Source of the DNA: Hetaerina americana
Lineage: Eukaryota > Arthropoda > Insecta > Odonata > Calopterygidae
Reading direction: 5' to 3'
Length of the DNA: 64,000 bases
Assembly (NCBI GenBank): GCA_022747635.1
Contig: JAKTNV010000001.1
Coordinates: forward strand, 36,303,351 to 36,367,350
Position numbers and translations under genes: made by a program. The notes beneath the pieces were generated by a model that was given only the letters and a program-made list of their open reading frames with translations, was not told where the DNA came from and did not search any database. Positions 12,570 through 23,068 of the stretch are shown one piece after another. Numbering within the stretch: the stretch's first letter is position 1; each line of letters opens with the position of its first letter.

Positions 12570-12790
12570 CATGAGCGTAGACCGGAAGCTTTTGAGATGT
12601 CGGTGTGGCAGTCAACGGAGAAAATGAACATAGGAATAGAGATGCCGAGGTTTAAATAGAGTAGGAGAAGAGACATAGATGTTAGGAGAAATTTGAAAAA
12701 GGTAAGAAAATTGGAGGGAGGAAATATTGAAAGAGAGTGGGATGTAAAAGGCTGCGGTAGAATGGAGATCGCTGGGAAGGGACGATTCTA
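12570..12790 (+). pseudogene. Non-LTR retrotransposon RT C-terminal relic
   Basis: The frame reads RRPEAFEMSVWQSTEKMN, matching the LEAFEMW.WRRMEK block of arthropod non-LTR ORF2 proteins downstream of the RT core. It corresponds to LETFEMCGWRRMEK in the minus-strand relic at 3.7 kb. An in-frame stop follows at about 12657. The purine-rich sequence up to 12790 is compatible with a degraded C-terminal tail in shifting frames. Catalytic parts are missing. Confidence 0.55.
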
Positions 12791-13688
12791 TTGGAAAGCT
12801 TACTTATATTAAACAGACATTGTAAAAATAATTGGACAAATCCTTCGAATAAATCAATTTTAAAGAATTTTAAAATTTAAACGAAGGAAGCCGAAAATAT
12901 ATAATCATTATGTAAACGAATGAAACTTTTCAGGTGAGTTTATCTGCTCAATATCTATCCTGGTCTTCTATTCATAATAACACATTTAGTAATAACATTT
13001 CATTTTTCGGTCAAAAACTACTGATTTCGATCGCATGGATTCTTGCGCGAGAATCAAATCAACGCCTGGCAAGTGATTCCCATTCATACTAATCCAATGA
13101 GCCATATGAGTTTTCTCAGAGCTAAGGGTCAAATTACAAGACCTAGTGGTAGTTTACTTGGGTGGGACATTCTGATGGGAATAATTATGTTCCCATGCTA
13201 CTCGCATCTACTCGGTAGAAATACATGCGTATGGATTTGAATGATTCAGCTCACATTCATCATTATTTTAGGGGATTGGTTTCGTGTTAAACATATTGTT
13301 TTCAGTTAACCGACAAACTGAATTTGATAAACCGCCCAACATGAGCAAGAATTTCCGAGCGTAGAAATCATTGGCCTGTTCCACTTTGGAGGTCGCATTT
13401 TAATGGGCATCAGCGTATGACTCCGTTTGAGGTTACAGCCGCAGCAACTTCCGCAGTTCTTTGAACACCCCAGAAATCGCGCTTTGTTAGGAATTCTTCT
13501 CCACTCAGTTGAGATTTCCTATATTACCTTCTCGGGCTAGGGTGTTATTGATTTTCACTATTTGAAAATCGATAAGAAATTTCAACCTCAGTAATTTGAG
13601 TTTCACCCGCGTGCGATTAATAAAATATTACTGTTATAATTTCAAACGTACTTCTCTGCGTAATCGACGTCACCGGCGGTAAGGATTA
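12791..13688. other. Non-coding stretch
   Basis: Nothing recognisable apart from short open frames without motifs. Confidence 0.5.
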
Positions 13689-14270
13689 ATGCCCCTGCAT
13701 TCAATGCCGTCCCCAGAGGGAAGCGAAGAAGACGAATCGTGTGGGGTATCCCCAGCCAAAGTTTCTCCCTCTAGGGTAGAGCTGGGTACGTGGAATGGAG
13801 AGAGGGGGATGGGGTGTAGACCGGAGCCGGGGAGAAAGGGTGGAGGCGAGGGTGGCGAAGGCTTATCGCGACCGCGAGATCCCGCCGTTCCCACGCCTTT
13901 GGGCGTTGCGTGTCCCCGCGACGCCGTGCTCCCCCCTCGCGATACTCTCGCTCCGGTTCCTCATCAAACAACCTCTCCTCCCCCTGCACCCACACTCCAG
14001 CGCGTACGCCCCTCTCCCCCTCTTCGAATAGGAGTAGGGAGCGGGAGGTCGATCGTCGCCGTTCCACGAAAGCGTGACGTGGAGAAAAAAAATGGTCTCA
14101 CCCAGCGCACCAAAAGGGAACAAAAAGATACGTGCGGCCCATACGCACGCATCGTGAGTTATGACCGACGGGGCAAACTGGGAGACGGTGTTACACGTGA
14201 GGCGTCTCCCCGACGTAGGGAGGGAGGGGCGGGAGATGAAAGGGAGAGATAAGGAAAAGGGGATGGGATG
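13689..14270. other. GC-rich, strand-skewed island
   Basis: A CpG-bearing island with a purine-rich first part (about 13790-13860), a pyrimidine-rich middle (about 13920-14030) and a purine-rich end (14210-14270). Frames are open on several strands at once (the longest is 187 codons at 13689-14252) because stop codons are rare in GC-rich DNA. Their products are Pro/Arg/Gly/Ser-rich with no domain, so I do not call a gene. Confidence 0.5.
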
Positions 14271-14864
14271 ATGAAGTGGGAGTGGGAAGTGACCTTTTAT
14301 CCGCACTTAGTTCGTTGCTTGCGCAGGACCCATACTTCACTCTTTCACAGGCAAACATGGATATAATCCCTTCAGATTTAGATAGACTCAGTCTACGAAA
14401 GATATCCCTTCCCCCCCCCTCGATACCATTCGCGACAAAGCGAGGAAGTTCTTGGAGAGCGCGGTGGGGGCGAATCCGTCTCTGATCCGAGGAAGAGAGG
14501 TCAAGTGGGTTATAGAATTAGTCATGTTGCCTGCCCGCTATACAGGTGGCAGGAGGTAATGAGGGGACTGCCGGCAGAGATACCGATGAACCGGAACCTT
14601 CCAGTCAAGTGATGCTCTAAGCAGCCACCGATACAAATGGGTGGACGGGGTGTACTGATAGTCTAAAATAAAAAATCGTGTAGTATTAATATTTAAATAG
14701 ATCGACGAATGAAATTCATCGCCGGTTAAGAATGAAGGAAATAATTACAATAATTTACTTCATTGCGGCTTAGAGCCGATTTTAAACATTGCCCATGGCA
14801 TCAGTTTTCTGCGTGCATGTGCGAGAGTGTTCGAGTTATACATGTAACCATGTTCTAGAATTTC
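14271..14864. other. Non-coding stretch
   Basis: No gene or clear repeat seen. Confidence 0.5.
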
Positions 14865-14986
14865 TATAACTACCTACACATATGTATGCACATATATTGA
14901 TATGTAAACACACAGACAGATATATGTATATGTATGTATGTATATATATGTATATGTATGCATATATATATATATATATATATATA
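14865..14986. repeat. TA/TG-rich microsatellite tract
   Basis: Imperfect alternating TA, TG and CA repeats, ending in a pure (TA)n run at 14962-14986. It forms the left border of the 451-bp tandem array. Confidence 0.9.
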
Positions 14987-15178
14987 CTACTATACAGGAA
15001 AAGAACAGTGCTATGGTAAAAATATGATGTTGTATGAATTCTAACCACTACCTTTCCTCTTGTGTATTGTCTATTTCTCCTTTGGTGGGTGAAACAGCCC
15101 CCTGACGCCATCTCTTGGCTAAAGAATCGGGGCGCTTGGCGACATATAAGACCCACGGATCTCAGGGTAAAATACATA

Positions 15179-15253
15179 TCCTCGATAGCTCAAGTGGTTA
15201 AGAGCATCCGCCCGGCAAGTGGAAAGATCCGGTGTTCGAGTCCCGGTTGAGGA
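15179..15253 (+). ncRNA. tRNA-like module, unit 1
   Basis: A 75-nt sequence that folds as an almost complete tRNA cloverleaf. The acceptor arms TCCTCGA and TTGAGGA pair over 7 bp with one G-T pair. The D arm is GCTC/GAGC with a box A that fits the consensus (TAGCTCAAGTGG). The anticodon arm TCCGC/GTGGA closes the 7-nt loop CCGGCAA, which would place GGC (Ala) at the anticodon. Against a working tRNA: position 33 is C instead of the near-universal U, the T stem has two mismatches in the standard register, and Ala-GGC tRNAs are generally not used in eukaryotes. The box B (GTTCGAGTCC) is good. It is more likely a tRNA-derived promoter module of a SINE-like repeat than a functional tRNA. Confidence 0.6.
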
Positions 15254-15629
15254 AATATTTTTACTCTTGTGATCCGTTCGATTCCGCCTTCCCCACCTCT
15301 ATTGTGTTCGTCCTTTATACGTGTTCCTATCCCTTTTCCTTATATCTGTTTCTGTATATATGAGTATTTATTCGCCGTTTGGCGGGATTTCGTGTTTGAA
15401 TGTGTATTTGGCCAATGTGGCTCATCTCTTTCTTCTGGCTATGCGTGCTACGAAACGCACTGTTCTTTTCCTGTATGATGTTGTATGAATTCTAACCACT
15501 TCCTTTCCTCTTGTGTATTGTCTATTTCTCCTTTGGTGGGTGAAACAGCCCCCTGACGCCATCTCTTGGCTAAAGAATCGGGGCGCTTGGCGACATATAA
15601 GACCCACGGATCTCAGGGTAAAATACATA

Positions 15630-15704
15630 TCCTCGATAGCTCAAGTGGTTAAGAGCATCCGCCCGGCAAGTGGAAAGATCCGGCGTTCGAGTCCCGGTTG
15701 AGGA
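15630..15704 (+). ncRNA. tRNA-like module, unit 2
   Basis: Identical to the module in unit 1 except for one T-to-C change just before the T loop (CCGGCG instead of CCGGTG), which does not repair the T stem. The same reservations about function apply. Confidence 0.6.
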
Positions 15705-16083
15705 AATATTTTTACTCTTGTGATCCGTTCGATTCCGCCTTCCCCACCTCTATTGTGTTCGTCCTTTATACGTGTTCCTATCCCTTTTCCTTATATCTGT
15801 TTCTGTATATATGAGTATTTATTCGCCGTTTGGCGGGATTTCGTGTTTGAATGTGTATTTGGCCAATGTGGCTCATCTCTTTCTTCTGGCTATGCGTGCT
15901 ACGAAACGCACTGTTCTTTTCCTGTATGATGTTGTATGAATTCTAACCACTTCCTTTCCTTTCCTTGTGTATTGTCTATTTCTCCTTTGGTGGGTGAAAC
16001 AGCCCCCTGACGCCATCTCTTGGCTAAAGAATCGGGGCGCTTGGCGACATATAAGACCCACGGATCTCAGGGTAAAATACATA

Positions 16084-16158
16084 TCCTCGATAGCTCAAGT
16101 GGTTAAGAGCATCCGCCCGGCAAGTGGAAAGATCCGGTGTTCGAGTCCCGGTTGAGGA
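16084..16158 (+). ncRNA. tRNA-like module, unit 3
   Basis: Same sequence as unit 1, with box A and box B intact. The downstream part of this unit is truncated by a TA microsatellite, so if the unit is a transcribed element, only its 3' tail is missing here. Confidence 0.6.
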
Positions 16159-16304
16159 AATATTTTTACTCTTGTGATCCGTTCGATTCCGCCTTCCCCA
16201 CCTCTATTGTGTTTGTCCTTTATACGTGTTCCTATCCCTTTTCCTTATATCTGTTTCTGTATATATGAGTATTTATTCGCCGTTTGGCGGGATTTCGTGT
16301 TTGA

Positions 16305-16309
<5 letters not shown>

Positions 16310-16375
<66 letters not shown>
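16310..16375. repeat. (TA)n microsatellite
   Basis: A pure TA run of about 33 repeats replacing the 3' end of the third tandem unit. Isoleucine-tyrosine repeat frames across it are artefacts. Confidence 0.95.
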
Positions 16376-16378
<3 letters not shown>

Positions 16379-16397
16379 CGGTTCTGTCCCTCTCTTC

Positions 16398-16427
16398 CTT
16401 GATAAAGGTGGCAACGACCACCGAAAA
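16398..16427 (+). ncRNA. Hammerhead-like stem-loop between two TA arrays
   Basis: The order CTTGATAAA, then a perfect 5-bp stem GGTGG (16407-16411) / CCACC (16418-16422) with loop CAACGA, then GAAAA resembles the hammerhead ribozyme layout CUGANGA - stem II - GAAA. The core departs from consensus (TTGATAA in place of CTGATGA, so the essential G8 reads A), so self-cleavage is not expected. Hammerhead motifs are known from Penelope-like elements and retrozymes, and this may be a decayed end of such an element. A related motif lies between TA arrays at 57.6 kb on the minus strand. Confidence 0.35.
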
Positions 16428-16501
16428 TTCGAAAAATAGTGAGTCTCTTTTTTGTGTGTTTCTGTGTTTTTGTCTGTGTCCACTAGTGCTAAGTGTTATA
16501 C

Positions 16502-16503
<2 letters not shown>

Positions 16504-16548
<45 letters not shown>

Positions 16549-16582
16549 ACATATATATATATACATATATATATATAATAAC

Positions 16583-16609
<27 letters not shown>
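16504..16609. repeat. (TA)n microsatellite, interrupted
   Basis: A TA run interrupted by AATAACA and ATACATA spacers. With the array ending at 16375 it brackets a 128-bp unique segment. Confidence 0.95.
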
Positions 16610-16615
<6 letters not shown>

Positions 16616-19092
16616 ATTGTACGTTATCATATGTGTGTATATGAACACATTATTATTTAAATTAAATGACCTATGAATGTTTGAATACTACGTACATACT
16701 CCCTTATACGCGAAGGGAAGGAAGGAATTATGCGTAAGTTATATCACACTTAGCTCTCCCTAAAATCTACAATTTTACAAAGAAAACCGTTCGAGTTTGC
16801 AGGCCTATATTTTACGTCACAGAAAAAGGATTGTAATGTCACTAACATCTATTGAAACCGAAGTCTGGATGAAATAATGAGACTCATACGTGATTCAGGG
16901 TAAGGCAAAACTTTACTCCGCGATATAACTGTTGATTACAGTGCATGACGTAATAAATCTCAAAAAAAGTACACATATTTCATATTTTAATTTATAATGC
17001 TTTTTAACGACTAAATAGAACTATGATATGATAATGAATTGATCCACTTGAACAACTTGATCCACTCGTTCTCACGCAGACTACCAGTTTCCATGCACTT
17101 CGTTTTCCATTTGTCACTTTCGTTATACCGCTTTGGATTTTGTGCATAGGCCTTAATATACACATTTCTAAACTTGTGTAGTAATTCACTTATAAACTGT
17201 TAAACATCAATATTAGGCTTTTATAAAGCATTTGGAACAAAAATAATTTTAAATTGTGCAACCGAAGGAAAAATAAGTCTTTTTTGCGATAAGTGAAATA
17301 TCAAATTAGGGAATTGGAACTCGTTCCACTTGAGAAGCTCATTTATTATTAACTGTAAATAACCAATAATACTATATTGCAAAGCAAACAAGTTTCTTCA
17401 CTGTACACAGAGTAAATATCGATGTCCTTTCAAATGACAACAGCAGGTATAGGGCCTTGCAGTGCATAAATTCCACATGAAATGAACAAATGAACAGAAA
17501 ACAGAATTAAATACAAAATCCATCTCTTGTTCAACTTATAACTATATTTAAGAAGATCGGAAACCATATGTCTGTGATGAATATGGAGTAAATTGTTGAT
17601 AAATTGAGTACCTATTCCAAAAATTAAATATCTAATATGTGACACGTTCTATCATTACCGCCAATAAATTAACTCACCAGGTCGCAAATGGAACGCTTGC
17701 TTCCAATACATTCCACTAGATTCAAATACCTACTCTGATGAAATAAAGAAAAAAGGAAGGAACTAAGGTCACCGAAATTTATATCTAGTTTCCTGCAAGC
17801 GTCCTCCCCCTTCCTCCCTCTCCACCCTTTCGGGCGACGGGATACTTACAGTGAACTCCACTGCGCCGGTCCTTCCGAGACAGAGAGCTTTCAGCATGTA
17901 TATCACTAAACTTGAATGTTTGCGAATGAGTTTCTGCATTTATGTCTTTCTCCTGATAATAATCCACGAAATACTATGTGGATCTTGAAAAATTACGCGA
18001 TAAATATGGAAGTGCTGGCGCGGAATATTGTAATAATATACCAAATTTACACGAAGACGATTCCTTGGGTAAACACCTTGAGAAGGCCGCCCTTGGCAAA
18101 ATATCCTCTTAGCGCTGCGGAAAGAATGATCCGGGAAATAATTCCTGGAGCATCGTGCGAGTTTCTTTCTTCTCCTCCCTACCCTTTATGCAAACGAGCA
18201 CACCAAGGAGTTTTAGGTGGAACGCCACCTGAACAGGGAGCGAGGGGAGTAAATAAGGCCCGTGCTTATCTCTCGGGTGGGTGCCCCCGGCAGAAAATAG
18301 CTCCCTTCGTTCCGTGGTCCTACCTCGTGCGCATAGTCACGTTCAAGTCTTCGAATGCTAGTTTTGGCGTTCAGGAGGTTCCTCTGCGGAGGGGAGAGAT
18401 GAGGAACTTGCCGGGGACAAGGCAAATCGGAGAATGTGGGAATTGGGGCCACTCATTACTCTCCCGCTTGTGTGTAAATTTTGACATTGCTTTTCTCCCC
18501 ATTTATCAAGTTAAATCCAGTAGAATTCATATAAAAAACGCTTCGGCATCGTTTCTCATGGGTAGTTCAGCTAACAAGAATGTATTTTGCCTCAATAGGT
18601 GAAAAATAGCACAGTTATCAATCCGAAGGTTGGTTTGATAGATGAGAGAAGAGCACAACTAATAATGAAGGCTAAAACTTTTGCGATGTGGGAAATTCAC
18701 AGTTCAGAGTAAGGGGACCATTTCCTTTCCCTGTGCCACCTATGGTCGTCCGGGAAGACCTGGTACCCGAAAAATCATACAACATGAAGGTGAGGGTGTC
18801 CAGAGGTGCCACTCTGAAACAAATCTTGGTCTTCGGGTCAATGGTCCGTAGCTCAACATACTGGTCTAACACACCGCGGAACCCATTTTTGTACGCAAAA
18901 TCAAATTCCTTCACAGTGCGTTGCTTTGAAAATTCAATTCAACTGAGTTCTATCCTATTTTAACCCATTTATTTTCCTAACTTTATACCTTTATTTTATA
19001 AATGGCAATGATGCTTTGTGTTGTCCACTTATTTATGTAATGAGCCTGATATATGACGGTTTTCTTTAAGTCTAAACGTTGTCATCTGGTGA
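16610..19092. other. Non-coding stretch
   Basis: No gene recognised. The longest frame (228 codons, 17916-18602) has no known domain, begins within an AT-rich stretch and shows no repeated or conserved pattern; a chance frame is the simplest reading. A small hairpin AGGTGG/CCACCT lies near 18212-18227. Confidence 0.45.
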
Positions 19093-19184
19093 ACTTCTAA
19101 ATTTCAATTCATTGCGTGGATACACAGAGCCTCTGAGGAAAGAGAGTACCTATATATCCACACAATAAATTGAAATTAAGAAAT
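19093..19184. repeat. Imperfect inverted repeat, ~92 bp
   Basis: The left arm (core 19097-19122, starting CTAAATTTCAATTCATTG) pairs with the right arm (core 19155-19180) over 26 bp with three mismatches, and more weakly for four further bases outwards. The loop is about 32 nt. Size and shape fit a small foldback repeat or a hairpin precursor; a MITE remnant is equally possible. No second copy was seen. Confidence 0.7.
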
Positions 19185-22100
19185 ACGTTTGATGATTGCG
19201 GCAAGGTGTCGAAATGCTAATGTCTGTCGGGCATTCTTTCACATAAATAAGTGAGCGTTTTAACGTGTGCTCCACATGCATGCAATGATACTGTTCCCCT
19301 GCATCTCGCCGGACACGACTGATTTAACTTTCATCATAAACTTAAACGAATAGTTTCATAGAGTCTCCCCAATTGACTGAATCTTTTAAACTTACCACTG
19401 CTAAGGAGGAGGGATAACATTTTTTATTCACGCGTTAAAGAGCCTTAAACAACATCTTATACATTACGTCAAGGAATCCGAAATAGCCCGCACTGCGCCC
19501 ACGCAAGACGTGGAAACCGGCGAATTTTAAAAGACCATTCTTTAAAATGAATATTAAACACTTCGTTCCCCAGAGGGTGACACACACCGCAGAACTTCCG
19601 GGATTCGGACGAGGGGTACGGCGGAGAGCACGGCAGGGAGGCATTAAGAGTAGTTGAGCAGGAAAGTAACAGAGAAGAAGAAAGTTCTTAGAGTTCTCGG
19701 GTACGTTTCGGGGGTGTTGCGACGGAGGGTTGACGGGCCGTCGCGTCGGGAAGGCGCCCGTTCTTGAGCGTGCCCACCGCCGTTTGGTGATAAAATGAGC
19801 AGAGCCTTCCTGTCACCCAGATTACATTCTGCGCATAACTATTAGGCAAGGAAGGGGGAAGAGGAGAGCATAAGAGAAGGAAGGTCGAGACCAGATTTAA
19901 AGGGACGGTGGGAGGCTCTGGGCGCGGCCGACCCGCCGCAGCCCAAATTTGAGCATTGTTGAATCCAGGACTAGGCGGGACGACGGCTAATGGGTGGGGA
20001 TCCTATTGTAATAATCTGCCCTGGGCTATGTAGTATTTACGAGCACTGTCACGCCAATCTGTGATATTAAGAAGATGGCAATAGCCAAGACACTTTTCTC
20101 AAACCATCACCGTCAAAGACTTTTCTTGAGCCATGATTTCAAATTATTTCCCTTCATTATGTTCTGCACACTCCCATCTCATTACCATGATGTCTACTTT
20201 AATCTTTTGATTTTCTCCTATTTTTCTCTGTATCAATTTATACCTCCACAGTGTGTTAAAGGTCTATAATTCGCATATTGTTCGTGATGCATCCAATCTG
20301 CTCATTTATTCATGCCTATGCAATTTTCTCAAGAACATTTTTTTTTCATGTATTAGTACTCTATCTTTTTCTTTACGATGGACTACTCAGTCCCAATTTT
20401 GGCTTTTTAAATTCAAACAAAATCAGACGGCTCTTTCATAATATGAAATAAAAAGATGGAAGCTCGAAGAATCTTAGTTATTGGGATTAATTTATTTCTG
20501 AGTCAACAAACATACAGTACACGATAACATTGCAACCGCAAAACTGAATCAGTATGATCCGGTAATACCAAAAGAGTACTTTTTTTAAACTTCTTTTGGA
20601 AGATCCAGATCTATATTTCGCACTGAATTTTGTCTTCAATGGAACATCAACGTAAACTAAATATCTCCATAAGCAAGGAGGTAATTTTCTAAGAGAGTAG
20701 GAACGCTTCATATGAGACAACTTGAGTGGTGATAAAGATTTCATTCATCATTACTACGTTTAGTGTCTTCGGCGGTTAATATAAAAGCCTTGGTGCAGAC
20801 ACTACATTTGAAAACAACAAATTATTACATAACACACGTATTAACTCAATACTAAAAAATTACTGCTTCCTTATTAGCATTTATTGAATTATCACATTCT
20901 TAATGTACCTACCATTTAGGCAGCTCAAATTTCGTTTAGAAAAAACAGAGTTATTTGAGAGGTGATAAAGTGTGAATATAACTATAAGGTACTAGAGGAA
21001 AAGAGATTTATAAAGAAATATATGGGGATACTTTTTTTATTGAAATTTTTGCCTCATCTTTGTTCTAAGGATTCCAATTGATCAAGTGTGAGAACGGCAA
21101 CCCTATGATAATATACATAATTACAACCAAATAAAAATATTTGATCATATTATACTACAAAATAATTTAACTGTGGTTTAAATTACATATTACCTTAAGG
21201 GAACAAACTTGTAAAATGACTTCCTGAAAAAGTAAAAGGCATTCCATGACGGAGGAACATCTGCGCTTCCTTGGTCCCGACTTGCCGGGAGGAAATAATG
21301 AAGCAGCGGACCCTAATAATTTACATGTTACGTAGCTTTGACTAGAAGTACGTATTTGATCTGGATCGTAGCTGGAGGGAACCTATGAGTTTTTGCATCG
21401 ATGCCCTTGTACCGTTTCACAGACCAAAACGCTCGCTTATAACGTGTCGAGGAAATTCCTATAGCGACAACAATAGCCTTCAAAATACCACCTTGAGCAT
21501 CTTATCTCGCCCTTATCACGACCACTATACGGAATTTGCATTAGTAGTACTCTCCGAGGCTGTTACAGTTCCGTACTGGGGGATCAAAAGAGCCGAAACA
21601 CGTGTCGAGGTTTAATGCTCGATTTGCGATCTCTGGTGGAAGAGCGATAAAAATGAGCTAGATATTAACGTTCGTCGCATTCCCAAGTGCCTGAATAGCA
21701 TGTGGTAAGAAAAGCAAACAATGAAGGCACGGAATTCCAGAGAATTGCTTTCACGAGTAGTGCAAAAAACTAAAAGCATGAGGCGCCCCGCAAAACTTCT
21801 TTGAACATAAAAGGAACTCGGCATGTTCCGTTTAAAATCTTGGGTTCACGAAGAAAAGGAATCGGCAAGACAAAAAAACGGCCTCTTTGGCGAAAGGTTA
21901 TTTAAATTTTTTGTATAAACAGTAGTAATTAACTGCCCAGAATTTCATTTTAAAAATTTCAAGTCACCATTCAGAGGCAGGCTGATATCAATGTGATAAA
22001 GTTTTATGATATAACTGGTTTCCTAATTTAGTAATTAGCAATCAAATAAGGGATTCATAAGTGATTTTCTACTTCTTAATGTCCGAACAAAGCATAAGCT

Positions 22101-22960
22101 GCAGCTGAATTAAAAATATTCTATAAATACATCAAATACGTGTTTTAAAACATTAGCACAATAACATGTCATCAACATTACCTCCTAAAATAATATATCA
22201 AAGATGCATGAACTGTGCACAAAAGAGGCCACTTAAAACTCGACTCATTGTATAAATGACAATTAATGAATGTCTAATAGTATTCTTTAAATATATCATA
22301 GTAAATAAGTATGGGCGAGATGTTTTTCAATGGGAATCAGGTTTATTACAACAGGTTTATGGAACCATACGCAAAAGAAAACTTCGCCTATTATAAGGTC
22401 TCATACTAATGCACTTCTTGCAGATTCCAAAGTTGTACTGAATAGAAAATTTACTGTCTATCATGTTTCTTACCCTCGCTTCCAATAAATAATGCTATAA
22501 TCCACACAAAAGACAAAATTAGATTGTGACAACTGATGAGACCAAGCCATTAACATAGGATATTTCCGTCATGTATAACCCACTTCATTTATCCCGACAT
22601 TAATATAAGGTATTTAGATGATATGTAAAAAAAAGAAAACTATGACGGATTAGTTATATTTTCTCAGGAAGCAAAACCGTATACTTATTTTAATTTGTTG
22701 AATATCTAGGTTTCACATATATCTTCATAAAAATTGAGAATTAAAATATTATAATGCCAGTTATAATCAAATTGCCAAAATAAACAGGAGATTTTTTCCG
22801 TGTAACCTTTTTTACGAAACGCCAAGTTAAAACAAAACAAGGCACTCTTACAACGTAACGACTTTTCATGAGACTATTTTTTAAATTATGCTGGATGTAC
22901 TTTACATTTCGGAATTTACTCCGATGGACTTTACTAAATAAAGTAAATAAGAAGGTTTAA
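19185..22960. other. AT-rich non-coding stretch
   Basis: No recognisable gene or element in about 3.8 kb. The frames present are under 90 codons and lack motifs. A GC-richer patch at 19680-19930 contains no clear signal. Confidence 0.5.
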
Positions 22961-22984
22961 AATATATATGTATGTGTGTATATA

Positions 22985-23065
<81 letters not shown>
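22961..23065. repeat. (TA)n microsatellite
   Basis: About 100 bp of TA repeats with a few TG units at the start. Confidence 0.95.

Positions 23066-23068
<3 letters not shown>

Larger units (their letters stand above)
15026..16310 (+). repeat. Tandem array of three ~451-bp units
   Basis: Three near-identical units begin at 15026, 15477 and 15928 (period 451 bp). The third has a 3-bp insertion near its start and is cut off about 72 bp early by a (TA)n array at 16310. Only a few substitutions separate the copies, for example CCACTACC versus CCACTTCC, and one T/C change in the tRNA-like module, so amplification is recent or the units are homogenised. Each unit contains, in order, a leader beginning GATGTTGTATGAATTC, a block with ACAGCCCCCTGACGCCATC, a 75-nt tRNA-like module, then a T/C-rich tail ending in CTGTTCTTTTCCTGTAT. 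Open frames of 62-69 codons recur in each unit on both strands only because the units are repeated. Whether the unit is a satellite, a tandemly copied SINE or part of a larger element is not decided. Confidence 0.92.

Noticed and set aside
13689..14252. 187-codon frame in a GC-rich island
   Set aside because: Stops are rare in GC-rich DNA; frames are open on both strands and the product is low-complexity Pro/Arg/Gly/Ser.
15062..16155. Repeated 62-69-codon frames on both strands of the tandem units
   Set aside because: They recur only because the DNA unit is repeated; frames occur on both strands through the tRNA-like part, which is not coding.
15179..16158. A cluster of three functional tRNA-Ala(GGC) genes
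   Set aside because: C at position 33, two T-stem mismatches and an anticodon normally absent in eukaryotes argue for tRNA-derived repeats instead.
15026..16310. CRISPR array
   Set aside because: The repeat unit is 451 bp with no short-repeat/spacer pattern, and the sequence is eukaryotic.
16174..16578. 134-codon open frame containing long Tyr-Ile repeats
   Set aside because: It is the translation of TA microsatellites; the same artefact occurs at 22.97, 25.6 and 57.6 kb.
17916..18602. 228-codon open frame, the longest in the window
   Set aside because: No recognisable domain, no repeat of the frame elsewhere, and partly overlapped by an antisense frame. Likely chance.
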